Shown piece by piece: positions 11,186 through 23,902 of a stretch of 64,000 nt of DNA (the first letter of the stretch is position 1; every line of letters begins with the position of its first letter). Origin of the DNA: Endomychus coccineus (Eukaryota > Arthropoda > Insecta > Coleoptera > Endomychidae); contig OY294070.1 of assembly GCA_958510875.1 (NCBI GenBank), positions 114,556,703 through 114,620,702 of the forward strand. The letters run 5' to 3'. Under the pieces are notes generated by a model that was given only the letters and a program-made list of their open reading frames with translations, did no database searches and was not told the DNA's origin. The translations under genes and the position numbers were made by a program.

Positions 11186-11711
11186 TTCAAAGTAATACTA
11201 CTTGAGTCCTATAGCAAACAATTTTGTGACCACTGTGATACATCATTGTTTCGATAGGTCGAAAGCTGCTCCAAAACAAAATAGAGAATCCACCTATTTG
11301 AAAATCTTGATCATCTAAACAAAACATAGAAAATTACATTTAAGACTAAAAAAAGATAGTAAATATGGTACTGATTATTTCCGTAGCCGTGTAGCTGACT
11401 TTGATGATTTTTTGTACACGATCTAAGTTCAGCACCTGCAAAATTACTATTGTGGCAATTGCCAAAAATAATGAAAATCGGCGATACTTCCCAATTGAAA
11501 ACATAACACGACTCTATGCCCCGATAACTGAAACACTTAGTACATATTCTGTCTGCTAGAAGTGGCTAGAGACCAGCTCGATTTGTGTGATTTTGCAACT
11601 TTGCAAATCTTATCTTTTGATCTTATTTGGTGGCTGAATTCTTTTTGTGAATGCTCAGGTTCATTTTTTATCCGGTTCAGTCGGGGACTCTGAACGACAC
11701 AAAATATTATT
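11186..11711. other. No recognisable feature
   Basis: AT-rich sequence between the DDE relic and LTR copy E1. I see no coding or repeat signal that I can name. Confidence 0.4.
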
Positions 11712-12900
11712 TGTAATACATGGCTTTCTATTTATGACACCATAAAACTATACTTGAGGAATTTATATAATTCCTAATCCTCAATCTATTTACTTATTGA
11801 TAGTGGCCATTTGATTTAGAATACCATGATACGTTGTTGTTTGATTCCAATCATTGATTAGCCAGAACAAACATGAAAAATATCATTGACACTCACCCTT
11901 ATATTTCACAAGACTCGATTTTAACACACTGGAAGGTGAGTGGAAGGGTTAATGCTAATATTAATCAGATAAACAACAACAATAAAATTTAATGAAAAAA
12001 AATAATTAAATGATAATGATAATAATAAAAAATGCTCATGATAATTGAAGAAAACAAAATTTAAATATTATAATTAAGTTTATTACTGATAAGAATGAAG
12101 AATATAAGATCACAATCTATACTCAAATAGAACAAACCTAGATAATCTAAATTAGTTGAATTGAAGAAATAAACCTTAGTGTATTAAATTGATACTCAAC
12201 CAGGATGAACCTTGGGGATCGAAATTGAATGAACTGATTTGAAAATATTGTTGAACTTGAATTTGGATAAGAACTGAGAGAAACAAACTTTGATCTTTGA
12301 TCTCAAACAACTCTGATTTAGCGAAATTCACCCTTCTTACGAAAAACACTCTGAAGAAACTATCAAGTTAACTTAATTGAAACTTACCAAGTGTCACTTG
12401 ATTTCCCAAGAGAGTTATTCAAGCTAGAAAATATAACTGAAGGTTTTAGACATTGCCTCTGATATAAGAGGTCATTTGAATGTTTTCGATGGGGATTTCT
12501 TAACTTATCTGTCCTACTACTAAATATTACTAACTGATTTGAATGTACATGAAACATCTCCAGATGGTTAACATTAACATTAGCTAGCATTCGTTTACCG
12601 TCCTATTTGGTTATTCATCTTGACAGGCTTATGATTCCCTTTAGAACTATGTGAAATTATTGACCATCTTGACCATACCAGCTATGGTATCATATCACCC
12701 TCCTTGAAGGGAGTGAATTGTCCTTTACTCTTCTCAAACTACATTTGTTATCGATACCATACAGAAAGCATCTGGCAATATCTTGCAACCACTAGATGTT
12801 CTTTGCTTTTAGATATTTTAATTTTACATGAAATTTTAATTTTCAAAAAATGATTTTGTTTCTAAATATTGGAAATAACCTATACTAAACCCTCATTACA
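11712..12900 (-). repeat. LTR-like repeat E, copy 1
   Basis: On the minus strand it starts TGTAATGAGGG (12900) and ends CATGTATTACA (11712): an inverted TGTAA/TTACA end pair and 1.19 kb length, as expected for an LTR. Most of it matches 20653-22111 in the opposite orientation (for example GATATGATACCATAGCTG in both). Copy 2 carries about 250 bp more, chiefly an insertion near 21022-21180. No matching 4-6 bp target duplication is visible (TTATT left, ACAAC right), so it may be part of a rearranged element rather than a clean solo LTR. Confidence 0.55.
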
Positions 12901-14229
12901 ACAACGATAAAAAACTTCAATCGCAAACCAATGAAAACAACTGGGTAAATGATAAATATTGATTCTAATCTTTCCAAACTATATCATAACTGAATTTCAT
13001 TAAAATTCAAACTAACCCAAATTGAGATATTTAGAAGCATCACTTGCTATTGTTTATTGTTTTCTACCAAATGTATTTCGATTTTTCCTCGTTTCGACTC
13101 ACTGACTCACTCCGTCTTAAGCCTTCGGGTATATTTGAAGCATGCTTACTGACCCGACTTCCTAGTACGTATTAAGTTGTATTCACCCTTAGCCGGCATG
13201 GCCCGTAAAATGAATATAATAAAATATAATAGCTTATAGTTATCAATATCTGATATATTTGATACATCAACATATCTCACGAAGGTCTCATGTTATGTTT
13301 TCAACATACCCGTACATAATTGAGTTTGTAATAGCAGCATTTAGAATGGGAATTGATACAGATAATATTCATGGAGCGAATTGATTAAGGCAGCTAAGAT
13401 AAAATAACCGACGAGGCTTGAATGTCTCGATTAGGGTCACATAACCCTAAATTGCACCCATATACGTCTCAGAGTTCACGACATCGGATAGGATTACCAA
13501 GATTATTATAATTTATATCTGCTAGTGGTGAATGCAAAAATTCCATCTCGTGGGAATCACTTAACGTGTCAATCCGAGCATCAATTATTACCAGTTCATT
13601 CCCTGAATGAGTTATAGATCCCTAATTGATTCTACATAATATGTACTCAACGTGCTCAGAAATAAAACCAAAATTAATTTTTAGTGAAATGCGATTTTCG
13701 TGAAGATGATGAGATCACATCAATTTCTATTAACTTAGTCATTCACCAATATAGTGCCCATTTTATTTAATTTTTCATGAAAATCAAATGTTTGGTCAAT
13801 TGTTATTAAATCGACGAATTTACAGTCATCATATTTTTTGATATTCGCAAAGGGGGCGCTGCAATCGGCCATTTTGTAAAAATCGTAATTTCGGGATTGC
13901 GAGCGAATAATAGGTCTCTTGACTCAAACCAGAATGCAAATTAGAGCTCTTGATGCCCTCCATCCATTCTTGAAAAGAAGGCATTTTGGGACCGGACTGG
14001 CCCCATGTACACCAGTTGATTATAAAATTCCACCATTCTATAGTCTTGTTCGTAGATTCTCAAACTTACCTTTGAGCCAGAAAAATGATGACAAGTTAGA
14101 AACTTTAGCAAATAGCGACGGATATTAGTTACGACAAATCCTCCATAAATAAGGTAATTTCTAACGAAAAACGGAAAATGGAAAGCAAACAACTTACCGA
14201 ATTAGAGCTATTACTTCCAGATAATCCAA
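12901..14229. other. No recognisable gene
   Basis: AT-rich. Overlapping frames at about 13919-14192 resemble no family I know. The stretch just before 14230 leads into PLE-2, so part of it may be unrecognised PLE sequence. Confidence 0.35.
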
Positions 14230-14830
14230 TGATATTCAAAGTTTCACTTATCATTTTTCAGTTTTCAATAAATTTCATGAACTGTTTCCTAAATTTGCAA
14301 TAACACCCGTTTATAGATGCACGAACAAGTTGAAAAACTGTTTAGGCAATACCTTTGATAAAGTCTCCGATTGCGACAAATCTAGAATTTACGAAATTGA
14401 TTAATTTAAAACTTTATGTAGGTCAAACTAGAAGAAACATTTCAACTCGTTATAAAGAACTGTTTTCCCAAATAAAGAAGAATAATAGTGATAAATCAGC
14501 ATTAGCAGAACATAATATGTGGAATACAGGCTACACCATTGCTCAAAAAACTTTATCACTTTTAAAACACAGTATGGACAAATATCTAGGTAATTTACAA
14601 GGAATATCTTTATGAACGGCACTACAATTTTCGAATTCAGATTTATCACAAGCTTGTTAGCCTTATTAACCCCAAATAATATTTGGACAGGTATATTTTG
14701 TTGTCTAATTCATGTCACTCAGATGATGGCTATTTGGTAGCTGAAAGGTTCTTAGTACTTTAAGAGTATTTTTAGTGGATAAGGGTGGTTATTTCGTACT
14801 TATCAGCTATTCAGTTTCAAATCCATTCTA
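14230..14830 (+). pseudogene. Penelope-like element fragment (PLE-2): GIY-YIG nuclease and tail
   Basis: A linker resembling that of PLE-1 (RCTNKLKNCLGNTFDKVSD, about 14315-14370) is followed by LYVGQTRRNISTRYKE (about 14412-14460). This carries the GIY-YIG-type Y-V-G and the conserved Arg. Then SALAEHNMWNTGYTI (about 14500-14545) gives the H-x-x-x-x-G-H-like motif of PLE nucleases, with the final His changed to Tyr. The sequence parallels 9340-9640 but is better preserved. The tail continues to about 14830 and holds a hammerhead-like fold at 14714-14758. The reverse transcriptase is missing, so this is a 5'-truncated copy. Confidence 0.75.
14714..14758 (+). ncRNA. Decayed hammerhead ribozyme in PLE-2 tail
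   Basis: Stem I GTCACT (14714-14719, one extra base against GTACT) pairs with AGTAC (14754-14758). The core is CAGATGA (U4 changed to A). Stem II GGCTA (14728-14732) pairs with TAGCT (14738-14742) over a TTTGG loop. GAAA is at 14743-14746. Differences from 9757-9801 fall at different core positions, so a consensus of the two recovers CUGAUGA. Confidence 0.55.
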
Positions 14831-15080
14831 ACATTAGAAGGTTACTTTTCTAATATTTGGGTTCATATTGAAATACAAGGAATTTGTAAATACGTCAACA
14901 ATTCTATAGGTTTCCAAACAAAAGAAAATGAAGTAACACATTCATCTGAGCAATGAATGAAATGATGATAATCATAAATTGAATGGAGACAGCAGTAATG
15001 ATGCAGATACAGAAAGGAAATGTCAATACTAAATTATAAATGAAAAGAGATGGAATTTAGTAAACAGTTGTTATCACTTA

Positions 15081-16355
15081 GTCGAGTCAAATAGGTATTA
15101 AAACAGGCCGACTTACGAAAATAGAAAGATATGAACCGATTTTGATGAAACAAAGTGCATTCGATTCGGAATGACGTCTAGAAAAAAGCTTACCGGTTAG
15201 TTTATTGTGCAAATTTGTTATTATTTTTTTAAACGAAAAATTGACCAATTTTCTAGCTAATTATTGGGAAAATTTAGTCGGGGTTTTCGGGGTCGCTGAT
15301 TACAATTCTGAACTCAGATTGGACAAAATTAAACTCCCCAGCTGGTAATTGGCCACTTTAATTGGACAAAGTGACCATTTTTTTAAATTTCATCAAAATA
15401 GCCAGGAAATATCATTCGGGGGATTTTGGGGTCGCTGATTACGATTCCGAACTCAGATTGGCCAAAATCGATCTTCCCAGCTGGTAATTGGCCCGTTTAA
15501 TTGGACAAAATTATCATTATTATTAGACGTATATGTCCATAGTATATGTAAAAGATGCTGTGTGGAATATAAAAAGACTGAGTAGAGAAGATCGAGAAAC
15601 ATTTTAGATGAGCGGGAATTTATTTCAAATTAAAAATTAAAAAATTAGAATTCGATTTTGTTTATGATTTAAATTAGTAACGACCCCCTTTCAACAAATT
15701 TTCAAACATTTAACACAAAACAACAACCTCCACAACCCCTAACTGAGGATTTCTGGTTAGTTTTGATGAAATTTTGGAAATTGGTCAATTTTGTCCAATT
15801 AAACCTGCCAATTACCAGCTGAGGAGTTCGATTTTGGACAATTTGACTTCAGAATCGTACTCAGCGACTCCGAAAACACCCGAGTAATTTTTCCTGTCTA
15901 TTTGCGATGAAATTAAGGAAAATTTATCAATTTTGTCCAATTAAACTGGCCAATTACCAGCTGGGAAAATCGATTGTGGCCAATCAAACCCAATATTCGT
16001 AATCAGCAACTCCGGAAACCCCCGAGTAATTTTTCCTGTCTATTTGCGATGAAATTAAGAAAAAATGATCAATTTTGTTCAATTGAACTGGCCAATTACC
16101 AGCTGGGAAGATCGATTTTGGCCAATCTGAGTTCAGAATCGTAATCAGCGACCCAGAAAACCCCCGAATAAATTTTCCCAATAATTAGCCAGAAAATTGG
16201 TCAATTTTTCGTTTAAAAAAATAATAACAAATTTGCACAAAAAACTAACTGGTAAGCTTCTTTCTAGACGTCATCCCGAATCGAATGCACTTTGTTTTCA
16301 TCAAAATCGGTCCATATCTTTCGATTTTCGTAATGAAATACCTATTTGACTCGAC
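15081..16355. mobile_element. Foldback element B
   Basis: Ends are GTCGAGTCAAATAGGTA (15081) and TACCTATTTGACTCGAC (16355). The arms are near-complementary throughout, for example GACGTCTAGAAAAAAGCTTAC against GTAAGCTTCTTTCTAGACGTC. Inside are about six sub-repeats with GGTCGCTGATTACGATTCCG or its complement (about 15289, 15429, 15855, 15993, 16136), each next to CCAGCTGGTAATTGGCC. The centre is AT-rich (about 15530-15730). No protein. The outer end (TAGTCGAGTCA-like) resembles foldback E at 34924. Confidence 0.75.
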
Positions 16356-16900
16356 TGACTGTTTTCCAAATATCGAAGTGAATGTTATCAAGTCTACATG
16401 ATATAGTAAAATATACATACATAATAAACTAGAAATGAAACTTGAATTTCTAATTCATTAATACGTGAGTTATTTCTCTCCAATTGAATTGCGAAGAATA
16501 TATTCTTGAATGTAGAATAAAAGACATAAAACTCTGAAAAATACAATCCCAAATAATTAATGAAAGACAGGTTTTCATGAAGTGAACACAAAGAACAATA
16601 TTAATAAAAATACCAAGCGATAACCCGGAGCAAAGCTTAGAATTGCACTGGAGAAACTTGTTTAATTAAATTTAGAATCGACGCTGGTACCAAGGGATAA
16701 TCAGAAGGAAAGCTTTGGCATTGCATTGGAGAAACTTGATAATTTGAATGAAAAGCAACGGCTATCCCCCTCAAAGTTTGCGCTAGCATTAAATGATAAA
16801 TTATTCGAATATATAGAAATTTCGAGATGTAAAAATATATGTAACAAGAGTAAATAGCGATGAAATTCAAATTTTATTGTACGGATCCTCAAAGAATAGA
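16356..16900. other. No recognisable gene; short internal duplication
   Basis: Two related blocks (AGAATTGCACTGGAGAAACTT near 16640 and GGCATTGCATTGGAGAAACTT near 16717) lie about 80 bp apart. The region just upstream of the gypsy integrase relic may be decayed polyprotein, but I cannot show it. Confidence 0.35.
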
Positions 16901-17410
16901 ATCATCACAGTTACGAAACGAATTGATTAAACAATATCATAATTCGTTAATTGGGAGACATAATGGCGTAAAACGCATAATAAATAAAATCTAAAACAAA
17001 AAAATATTTGGAAAAATAACAAAATGGTAGACACATTGCGTTGCCAGAAAAATTAAATAATGAAACCTTCAGTAATAACCGGAACAATATCTGTGGACAC
17101 CATTGGTCCATTAAAACTAACAGAAAACAATTATAGATATATTTCGACCATACAATGCAATTATTCAGGCAGTCCCACTAGAGACTAAAGAATTGAAAAG
17201 CTCTAGATGGAAATTTCATTCTAAAATTAGGCGTATTCAAAATATTGAAAACAAAACTAGGCACAGAATGTGTTAACTAATTGCTAAGTCAGTAAATAAA
17301 TTTTTACAAGAAAACCACGTGGCTCCCACTGCGTTTTATAACGAAACATTGGGTGGAATTGAACGTAATTACATGGTCCAGGAAATAAACTACAAAATCG
17401 ACCCTAATTA
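16900..17410 (+). pseudogene. Ty3/gypsy integrase relic
   Basis: Integrases insert LTR-retroelement DNA. Order of motifs: a zinc-binding-like segment QYHNSLIGRHNGVKRIINKI (about 16930-16985); then the catalytic-core start ISVDTIGPLKLTENNYRYI (about 17087-17143), where the D of VDT is the first catalytic Asp; then IQAVPLETKEL after a frameshift. ENHVAPTAFYNETLGGIERN (about 17310-17370) carries the catalytic Glu in the ETLGGIER motif. The second Asp lies in a corrupted stretch. It ends at a stop (17408-17410) beside foldback C, and the downstream C-terminal domain is not found beyond the foldback. Confidence 0.7.
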
Positions 17411-19137
17411 GAAAATTTTGAGGTAAAAGGCCGATTTTGATGTGTGAGGGCTCATTCGATTCGTTTTGACCTCTAGATCAGAATCTGCCACAGCTAAATT
17501 TGTCCTATTGTTAATAAACAATAAATAATGGCCAATAAATGGCAAATTTTTGACGTAATAAAAGAAAAATTGAAAACGCTATTTTCGATTAATGTGAATT
17601 TAAGGCTTATAATAATTTGTCAGTTATCTATTTGTTAATAAACAACAGAATGGAAATTTCCTAAATAATCAAGATTAGATTCATTTTCAGGTAATTTGAG
17701 GTCGCTGAATACAAATTCGATGTTATTTTTCTGATTGGCTGTTATTCTAATTAGTTGATTAACAATTTGTTAATAAACAAATTAACCCAAAAAATGGAAA
17801 TTTAAAAAATAATCAAGACTAGAGTAATTTTCAGGTAATTTGAGGTCGCTGGGTAGTTTGATATTATTTTTTTGATTGAATGTTAATATAATCATTTAAT
17901 TAATGATAACTCAGTTAACGAATTAACAAAAAAATCCAAAGTCTCAAAATAATCAAAATTGGAGTCAATTTCGTATAATTTAATGTCGCTGAATACGAAT
18001 TTGATGTTATTTTTTAAATAAATTGCTGGAAAACTATTTTCTATCAATAACATGGAAAACCACTCTTCCCTTTTACGGCTACGGCCCTGGAGGTTGAATT
18101 ACTGGTTCTGAATTCAGCTCATACGTCCCTGCACTTCTCTCACATGGCCATCTACCATGGCAACGCTATCAATCAACTAATAATATGAACAATTTATTGA
18201 AAAATCACATTAGATTCAAATTTAACTACTTCAAATTATCCGAAATTGACTGTAATCTTGATCATTTTAAAACTTTCAATATGTTTTGATGATTCGCGAA
18301 GTGAATTAATTAATTAATCAAATTATCATTCGATTCAAAAAGTAACATCGATTTCGTGTTCAGCGGCCTTAAATTATACGAAACTGACTCCAATCTTGAT
18401 TATTTTAAGACTTTGAATTTTTTTGTTAATTCGGTAACTAAGTAATTATCAATAAAATGATTGAATTAACCTTTAATTCAAAAAAATAACATTAAATTCA
18501 TGTTTAGTGACCCGAAATTACCCGAAAATGACTCTAATCTTGATTATTTTGAGACACTGAATTTTTTTGTTAATTCGGTAACTGAGTAATTAATGATTAA
18601 TAAATTAAATTGTCATTTAATCAAAAAAGTAACATCAAATTCGTATTCAGCGATCTCAAATTACCTGAAAATGACTCTAGTCTTGATTATTTTCAAAATT
18701 TCCATTTTTTGGGTTAATTTGTTAATTAACAAATTGTTAATCAACTAATTAGATTAACAGTCAATCAAAAAAATTACATCAAATTCGTATTCAGCGACCT
18801 CAAATTACCTGAAAATAAATCTAATCTTGATTATTTTGAAAATTTTCATTTCGTTGTTTATTAACAAAAAGATAACTAATAAATTGTTATAAGCCTTGAA
18901 TTTGCATTGTTTATTGATCAAATAACTGCAATTTTCTACTTTACCCGCTAAAAATTGATGGAAAATAGCGTTTTTAGTTTTTTTTTATATATTGTTATAA
19001 CACATCATTTTTTGGTCAATATTTATTATTTATTAACAATGTCCCCCTATGTAGCTGTGGCAGATTCTGATCTAGAGGTCAAAACGAATCGAATGAGACC
19101 TCACACATCAAAATCGGCCTGTTACCTCAAATTTTTC
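17411..19137. mobile_element. Foldback element C with tandem sub-repeats
   Basis: A 1.73 kb inverted repeat. The left end GAAAATTTTGAGGTAA pairs with the right end TTACCTCAAATTTTTC. Next come AGATCAGAATCTGCCACAGC and GCTGTGGCAGATTCTGATCT, which are exact complements. Each arm holds three to four units of about 140 bp containing AGGTAATTTGAGGTCGCTGA or its complement (about 17690, 17830, 17975; 18350, 18500, 18640, 18785). An unrelated spacer of about 150 bp (18040-18190) separates the arms. No coding capacity. Confidence 0.8.
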
Positions 19138-19165
19138 TTTTCAAAACCTTTATTTCCTAGACTAA

Positions 19166-20050
19166 CAGTGTTGAATGGATACTTGATAAACTATCCAACA
19201 TCTTCAAACTGAGACGAAGTTCTTCAATTCTAGTTATTCGCATACAACGTCCCTACACACACTGATACGAACTACAGCCAGTATAATTACGTTATGTATC
19301 TGTTATATTTTCGCCATGTTCAAATCTAATGAACAATGCAGGTTGCCTAATCGTAGCAAAAATGTTTCCAATCATCAATCAGTCTAGTAGTTTGAATTTA
19401 AGATGACTCTTGTTTTCAATTGGAACCGTGTAGACCTTCGATCTCAAATAATCTCCAGGAAAAAAACTCTAAAAGGCTCAAATCGGATGACCGAGGGTGC
19501 CACGCAACTGGAACTCCACGGCCTATTCGATTCTGAAGTTAAGATAAGACCAAATGATTTCGCACTGGAACACTAAAATGGGAAGGAGCTCAATCATGCA
19601 TGAATCAACTTTGTAATCTAATTCTATTTGGCACATTATCTAGGTGATCTATAGAGTCATCTCCCGAAGAATTCAAATATGTCCCACTGCATCGCGATTG
19701 GTGATTTGACACAAGAGCGGTAGACTCAAAACGAATTATTAATATATTCGCAGGATTAAGTTCATTTCAGGAACTTGAAAATCTTTAGACCTGTTAGGCT
19801 AGAACAATCTCTATGCCAGAAAACGATAGAGCTGAATGGGAACCTACAGTAAACTTATATTACTCAGCCATTAAATAAAAGATAGCAATACTGATACGAT
19901 TTGACATCTGTTTGGTCCGGAGCAAGTTCCTTCGCACATCTATTAATTTGTATTGTGTTGAATGAATACTTGATAAGCTATTCAACATCTTCAAACTGGG
20001 ACAAAGTTCTTCAATTCTACGTATCCGTATACAACGTCGCACCATACACT
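19166..20050. repeat. Direct repeat pair about 780 bp apart
   Basis: 19166-19262 and 19949-20040 share ATACTTGATAA then CATCTTCAAACTG and GTTCTTCAATTCTA. A block just after the first copy (TATCTGTTATATTTTCGCCA, 19298) recurs at 26620 next to a LINE relic. This suggests a duplicated or mobile segment of unknown kind. Confidence 0.5.
19400..19550 (-). pseudogene. DDE transposase fragment
   Basis: The minus-strand translation contains RIGRGVPVAWHPRSSDLSLL and EFF, followed by YLRSKVYTVPIENKSHLK. This matches the WIGRGGPVAWPPRSPDLTPLDFFLWG and VYxxPVxxxxxL motifs of the DDE group seen at 4421. Only about 50 codons survive, with a frameshift in the LDFFLWG part. Confidence 0.6.
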
Positions 20051-20289
20051 GATACGACTACAACTCCTATCAATTAGTTTTTCGGAAAAATACCAAGACT
20101 GGCAAATGGAGAAAATTCCAGAATAACAATGTGTATAACGTAGAAAAGTGTACAAGCTAAACCTAAAATTCGTTAGGAAGGGGCACACAAAAAAGCTCGA
20201 ACTTTCTTAGATTGTGCGAAAATTAAAAGGAAAGTGTATTACGATAAAAATGTGAATCCTTCGAGCTTCAATATGAACGATCAAAAACT

Positions 20290-22335
20290 GTCAAAAAGAT
20301 AAAAGCTTAAGAAACATATCTGTCAAGTTCCAAGTCGGTCCGCTTCATAGTTTTGGAGATTTCATGATGAGTGTGTCAGTGAGTGAGTGGTATCTGCCTT
20401 ATATATAAACGTACTGTTTGTGCGTGCTGCACCTGCATGAACAGCTAATACCTGTAGGCAGAAGAAAGCGTTGGCTGCGCTGCCACAATGTCATTCCCCA
20501 AGTTTCAATATTCAATGAAAAAATACACAGCTAAAGGGTGGAAAGACCTGAAATTATAATCTGTCATGTGAAAGTTTTTTCGAATTGACCGAGATATCTA
20601 TGTTATGGAATGGTCTGTTGTTATGGAACATTATCTGGCCATCAATAAGTAATGAGGCTTTAGTACAGGACATTTCCAATATTCAAAACCAAATCATTTT
20701 GAAAAAAGTGAAATTTTATGTAAAATGAGAATATCAAGAAGCTAAAAACAACTTGCGGCTGCCAGATGGTGGCGCTATTCAGTAGCAATAACAAACATGG
20801 CTTCAGAAACAGAGAGGGATTTCTGAAATAAGTATTAGACAATTCACACCTGCTTCAAAGAGAGTGATATGATACCATAGCTGACATGATCAGCATGGGC
20901 AATGATTACACACGTTTCTTGTTCCAAAAGAAATCATGAGCTTATCAAGATGAATAAGCAATATAGGACGGAAAAAGAATGCTAAACTATGATAAATTTA
21001 AATGTTAATCATCTGGCGATGCTTAGGTGGTGAGCTTTTTCCAGACCCGTCGTAGATCTTGATGTGGAGGGTTTGAACGTCTTTTTTCCATAAGTTACAT
21101 AATTAATCAAAATGTATCACACGTGAATCGGGACGTACTACTGATCATCAAATTGTAATTAAATATAGTCTTGATTATAGTTGAAATAATATGTACTTTC
21201 AAATGAGTTAGTAATATTTAGGAAAGGACAAATAGATTTAGAAATCCTCACCGAGAACATTCTGAACTAAAGACCTCAAGGGAGGAACCTTACTGCATAT
21301 TGGTTAAACAATTCGAGAATTGTTTTCCTAATTGTAGATTGGTTATTGAGAGGATGCATCACGAATACCAGGGGCAAAGCCTAAGACCTTCAGTTATATT
21401 TTCTTGAACTTGAATATTGTTCTCTTGAGAAATCACGTGACCCTTAGTCAATTTCAATCAGTCCAACTTAGTTTTTGATGAGAATGAGGATTTCGCTAAA
21501 TCAGAGGTGTTTTAGATTTTCAATCAAGGTTTGTTGTTCTCAGTTTTTTATTCAAGTTCAAGATCAATAAAACAGCAAAATCGGTTCATTTAGTTTCGAT
21601 ACCCTAGATTTATCCTGGTTGGGTATCAAGCCTATAATATTAATTTTATTCCTGTCTCTTAGTTAATTTAGATCATCTAGGTTTGTTTCATTTGAGTTTA
21701 GATTTTGATCTTATTTCTTTATTCTTATTAGTAATAAAGCAAATTATTATATTCTTTTTTATTATCTTTAATTATCATAGATATTCTTTCATCACTATCA
21801 TCTGATTGCTTTTTCTATCATTAAATTTTACTGTTGTTGTCGAGTACGAGTGTATCCAATTAATATCAGCATTCACCCTTCCACTTACCTTATAGTGTGT
21901 TAAATCTTAAGTGTCTTGTGACATAAAAGGGTAAGTGTCAATGATATTTTTCACGTTTGTTCTGGCTAATCAATGATTGAGATCAAACTCCAACGTGTCA
22001 TAGTCTCTAAATTGAATGGCCACACTTTCAATAAACAAAAAGATCGAGGATTAGGAATAATATAAATTTCTCAAGTAAAGTTTTAAAATTTCATGAAGAG
22101 AGAGCCATGTTACAAATGTATCAGCTGTCTGTAAACGTTAGCTGTCTTATTGAATCTATGGATCTGTCTGTCATGAAACTTGAACCTGATTATATAAGTT
22201 GTCACAAACGTCAAAATATATTGATTTCTTTAACCGCGTTTGGGTATTATAATTTCACAGATTTCGTGATGAGTGAGTAAGTCAGTCAGTTAATGGGTGA
22301 TATTTCTCTTCTATATATATGGATAGATGTATGCC
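20290..22335 (+). repeat. Short repeat D copies, interrupted by LTR E copy 2
   Basis: 20290-20410 matches the 3' end of repeat D (GGAGATTTCATGATGAGTG then GTGAGTGAGTGG). 20415-20640 matches its 5' end (ACAGCTAATACCTGTAGGCA, GAAGAAAGCG, GATATCTATGTTATGGAATG). 22118-22335 matches the rest (TATCAGCTGTCTGTAAACG, then CACAGATTTCGTGATGAGTG and a TATATATA run). The second D copy is therefore split by the LTR-like block 20653-22111. This places that insertion after D. Confidence 0.5.
20653..22111 (+). repeat. LTR-like repeat E, copy 2
   Basis: The start GTAATGAGGCTTTAG (20653) and end CATGTTACA (22111) correspond to copy 1 at 12900-11712 in opposite orientation. An additional block at about 21022-21180 is absent from copy 1. 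The flanks belong to repeat D. A clear target duplication is not visible; the best candidate is AATA-like and weak. Confidence 0.5.
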
Positions 22336-22339
22336 GCAG

Positions 22340-23900
22340 CAACGCTGTATAGATTCAGCTAGTAATATGATGAAGGTAACACACTATGTTGTCGATTCGA
22401 ATGAGCTTTCGATGCAATAACATGAGTGTAAACTGACGTCTTTCCAAGTTTTATTGGTTTATAAACATTTGAGATATGTTTTCGGTTTCTACGGGTGATG
22501 TAAGATAGTGATTATACTTATCCATAACACCATGAAAATCTATCATTTGCATTCATATCAATTCAGTGAACTAGTTGTTATGCTAGAACCACGTATAACA
22601 TCATATCATCTTCTTCTATCAATTCCTTCACCGGCAACGCACCAGAGTGCTTTATGTTCCATTGAAACGGTATTTGTCTATATGAAGATTAATCAACATT
22701 CAAGTTATTTTCAATGATAATGAATGCAGTTAGCGAATGATATTATCAAATAAGAAACTGTAGAATAAATTTAATTCACAAACATTTGGAGTGTAGTGCT
22801 ATGAAAGCTTTCGCAATCTTACTTAGTGAATCCTTAATCACATGAATAGCTTTATAAAAGACGAAAAATAAATCACACGTACAAATTTGTTTATGAGTGT
22901 AGTGTTATTTGTGTAATATGAAACCCACGCTTGTAGTAACTAACACGTAAATTATCTGCAGTCGACGCTTCGAATAGGCACAATAGGGAAATACAAACGA
23001 CCCGCCTGGAAACGATCAATTATGGAAAATAATATGGGATAAATAATTACAGCCCTTCACAACCTCATTACGTATTACTGGAACATATTAAGATTTATAA
23101 ATAGATATTCCATATTTGAATAATTAACGAATTATCCTCTTCACTGCACGTTGTATCATGTCCTGTTTCTTATTATATTAAGTAATATAGAAATAACCAC
23201 ATCGACTGGAATTACATTACACTAGATTTCAACACTATTACTCTCACGTTCACAATCATGCTTTCTATAAATTGTACATGCTTAAAAAAGGAATATTCAT
23301 TATGAAATTGATCAAAAAATGCTTGCTTAGAATGATTTGTAAATTCTCGGGCAGTAGCATTGCATTGACCTCCTCCTTTTAGTTCATATATCCTCCTTCA
23401 TTGTAGAATTGCCAAAAACTTTCTTTGGAAAGTACAATATTTGACCTAAATAATCAGCAAGATGGAATTCTTTTGTTACTATTTTAATTTTTCCTCTATT
23501 AGTTTTAGTAAAAATTTTGTCTATATTTATTCTTGGTGTTTCACGAAACAAGTGTGACTGAGGGGAACTCGCTGGTCAAAAGGGCCAAAATAGTTCCCAA
23601 AAATTGAAACTAGTTCAACAAAACATCAACTATTTCTACAAAATTCCAACAAATTACGAAAAATTCCCAAAATTTTGAAAATAACATTTGTTACTGGAAT
23701 ATTTATGGGAGAGGTTGTAATTATTTGTTAGAATTTATATTTAATTACTTTAAGTCATTAAAACTACAAATAATAATTTAAAAAATTGAATTATTTTATT
23801 TTAATATAAACAGTAAAATCTATTTACTGAAACTGAATAAAAATGAAAATTATAAATAGCTTTATCCCAATACAACTAGTTTAAATTATGTTTCACATAG
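22340..23900. other. No recognisable feature
   Basis: AT-rich with short frames only (for example 22508-22717), none resembling a known family. Confidence 0.4.
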
Positions 23901-23902
23901 TA

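Noticed and set aside
12680..12715. AAGGAGGG followed by TGATATG (minus strand) as a polypurine tract and LTR start.
   Set aside because: The similar region at 20850 lies inside the longer repeat unit whose ends are better defined by TGTAATG and TTACA; the purine run is probably internal.
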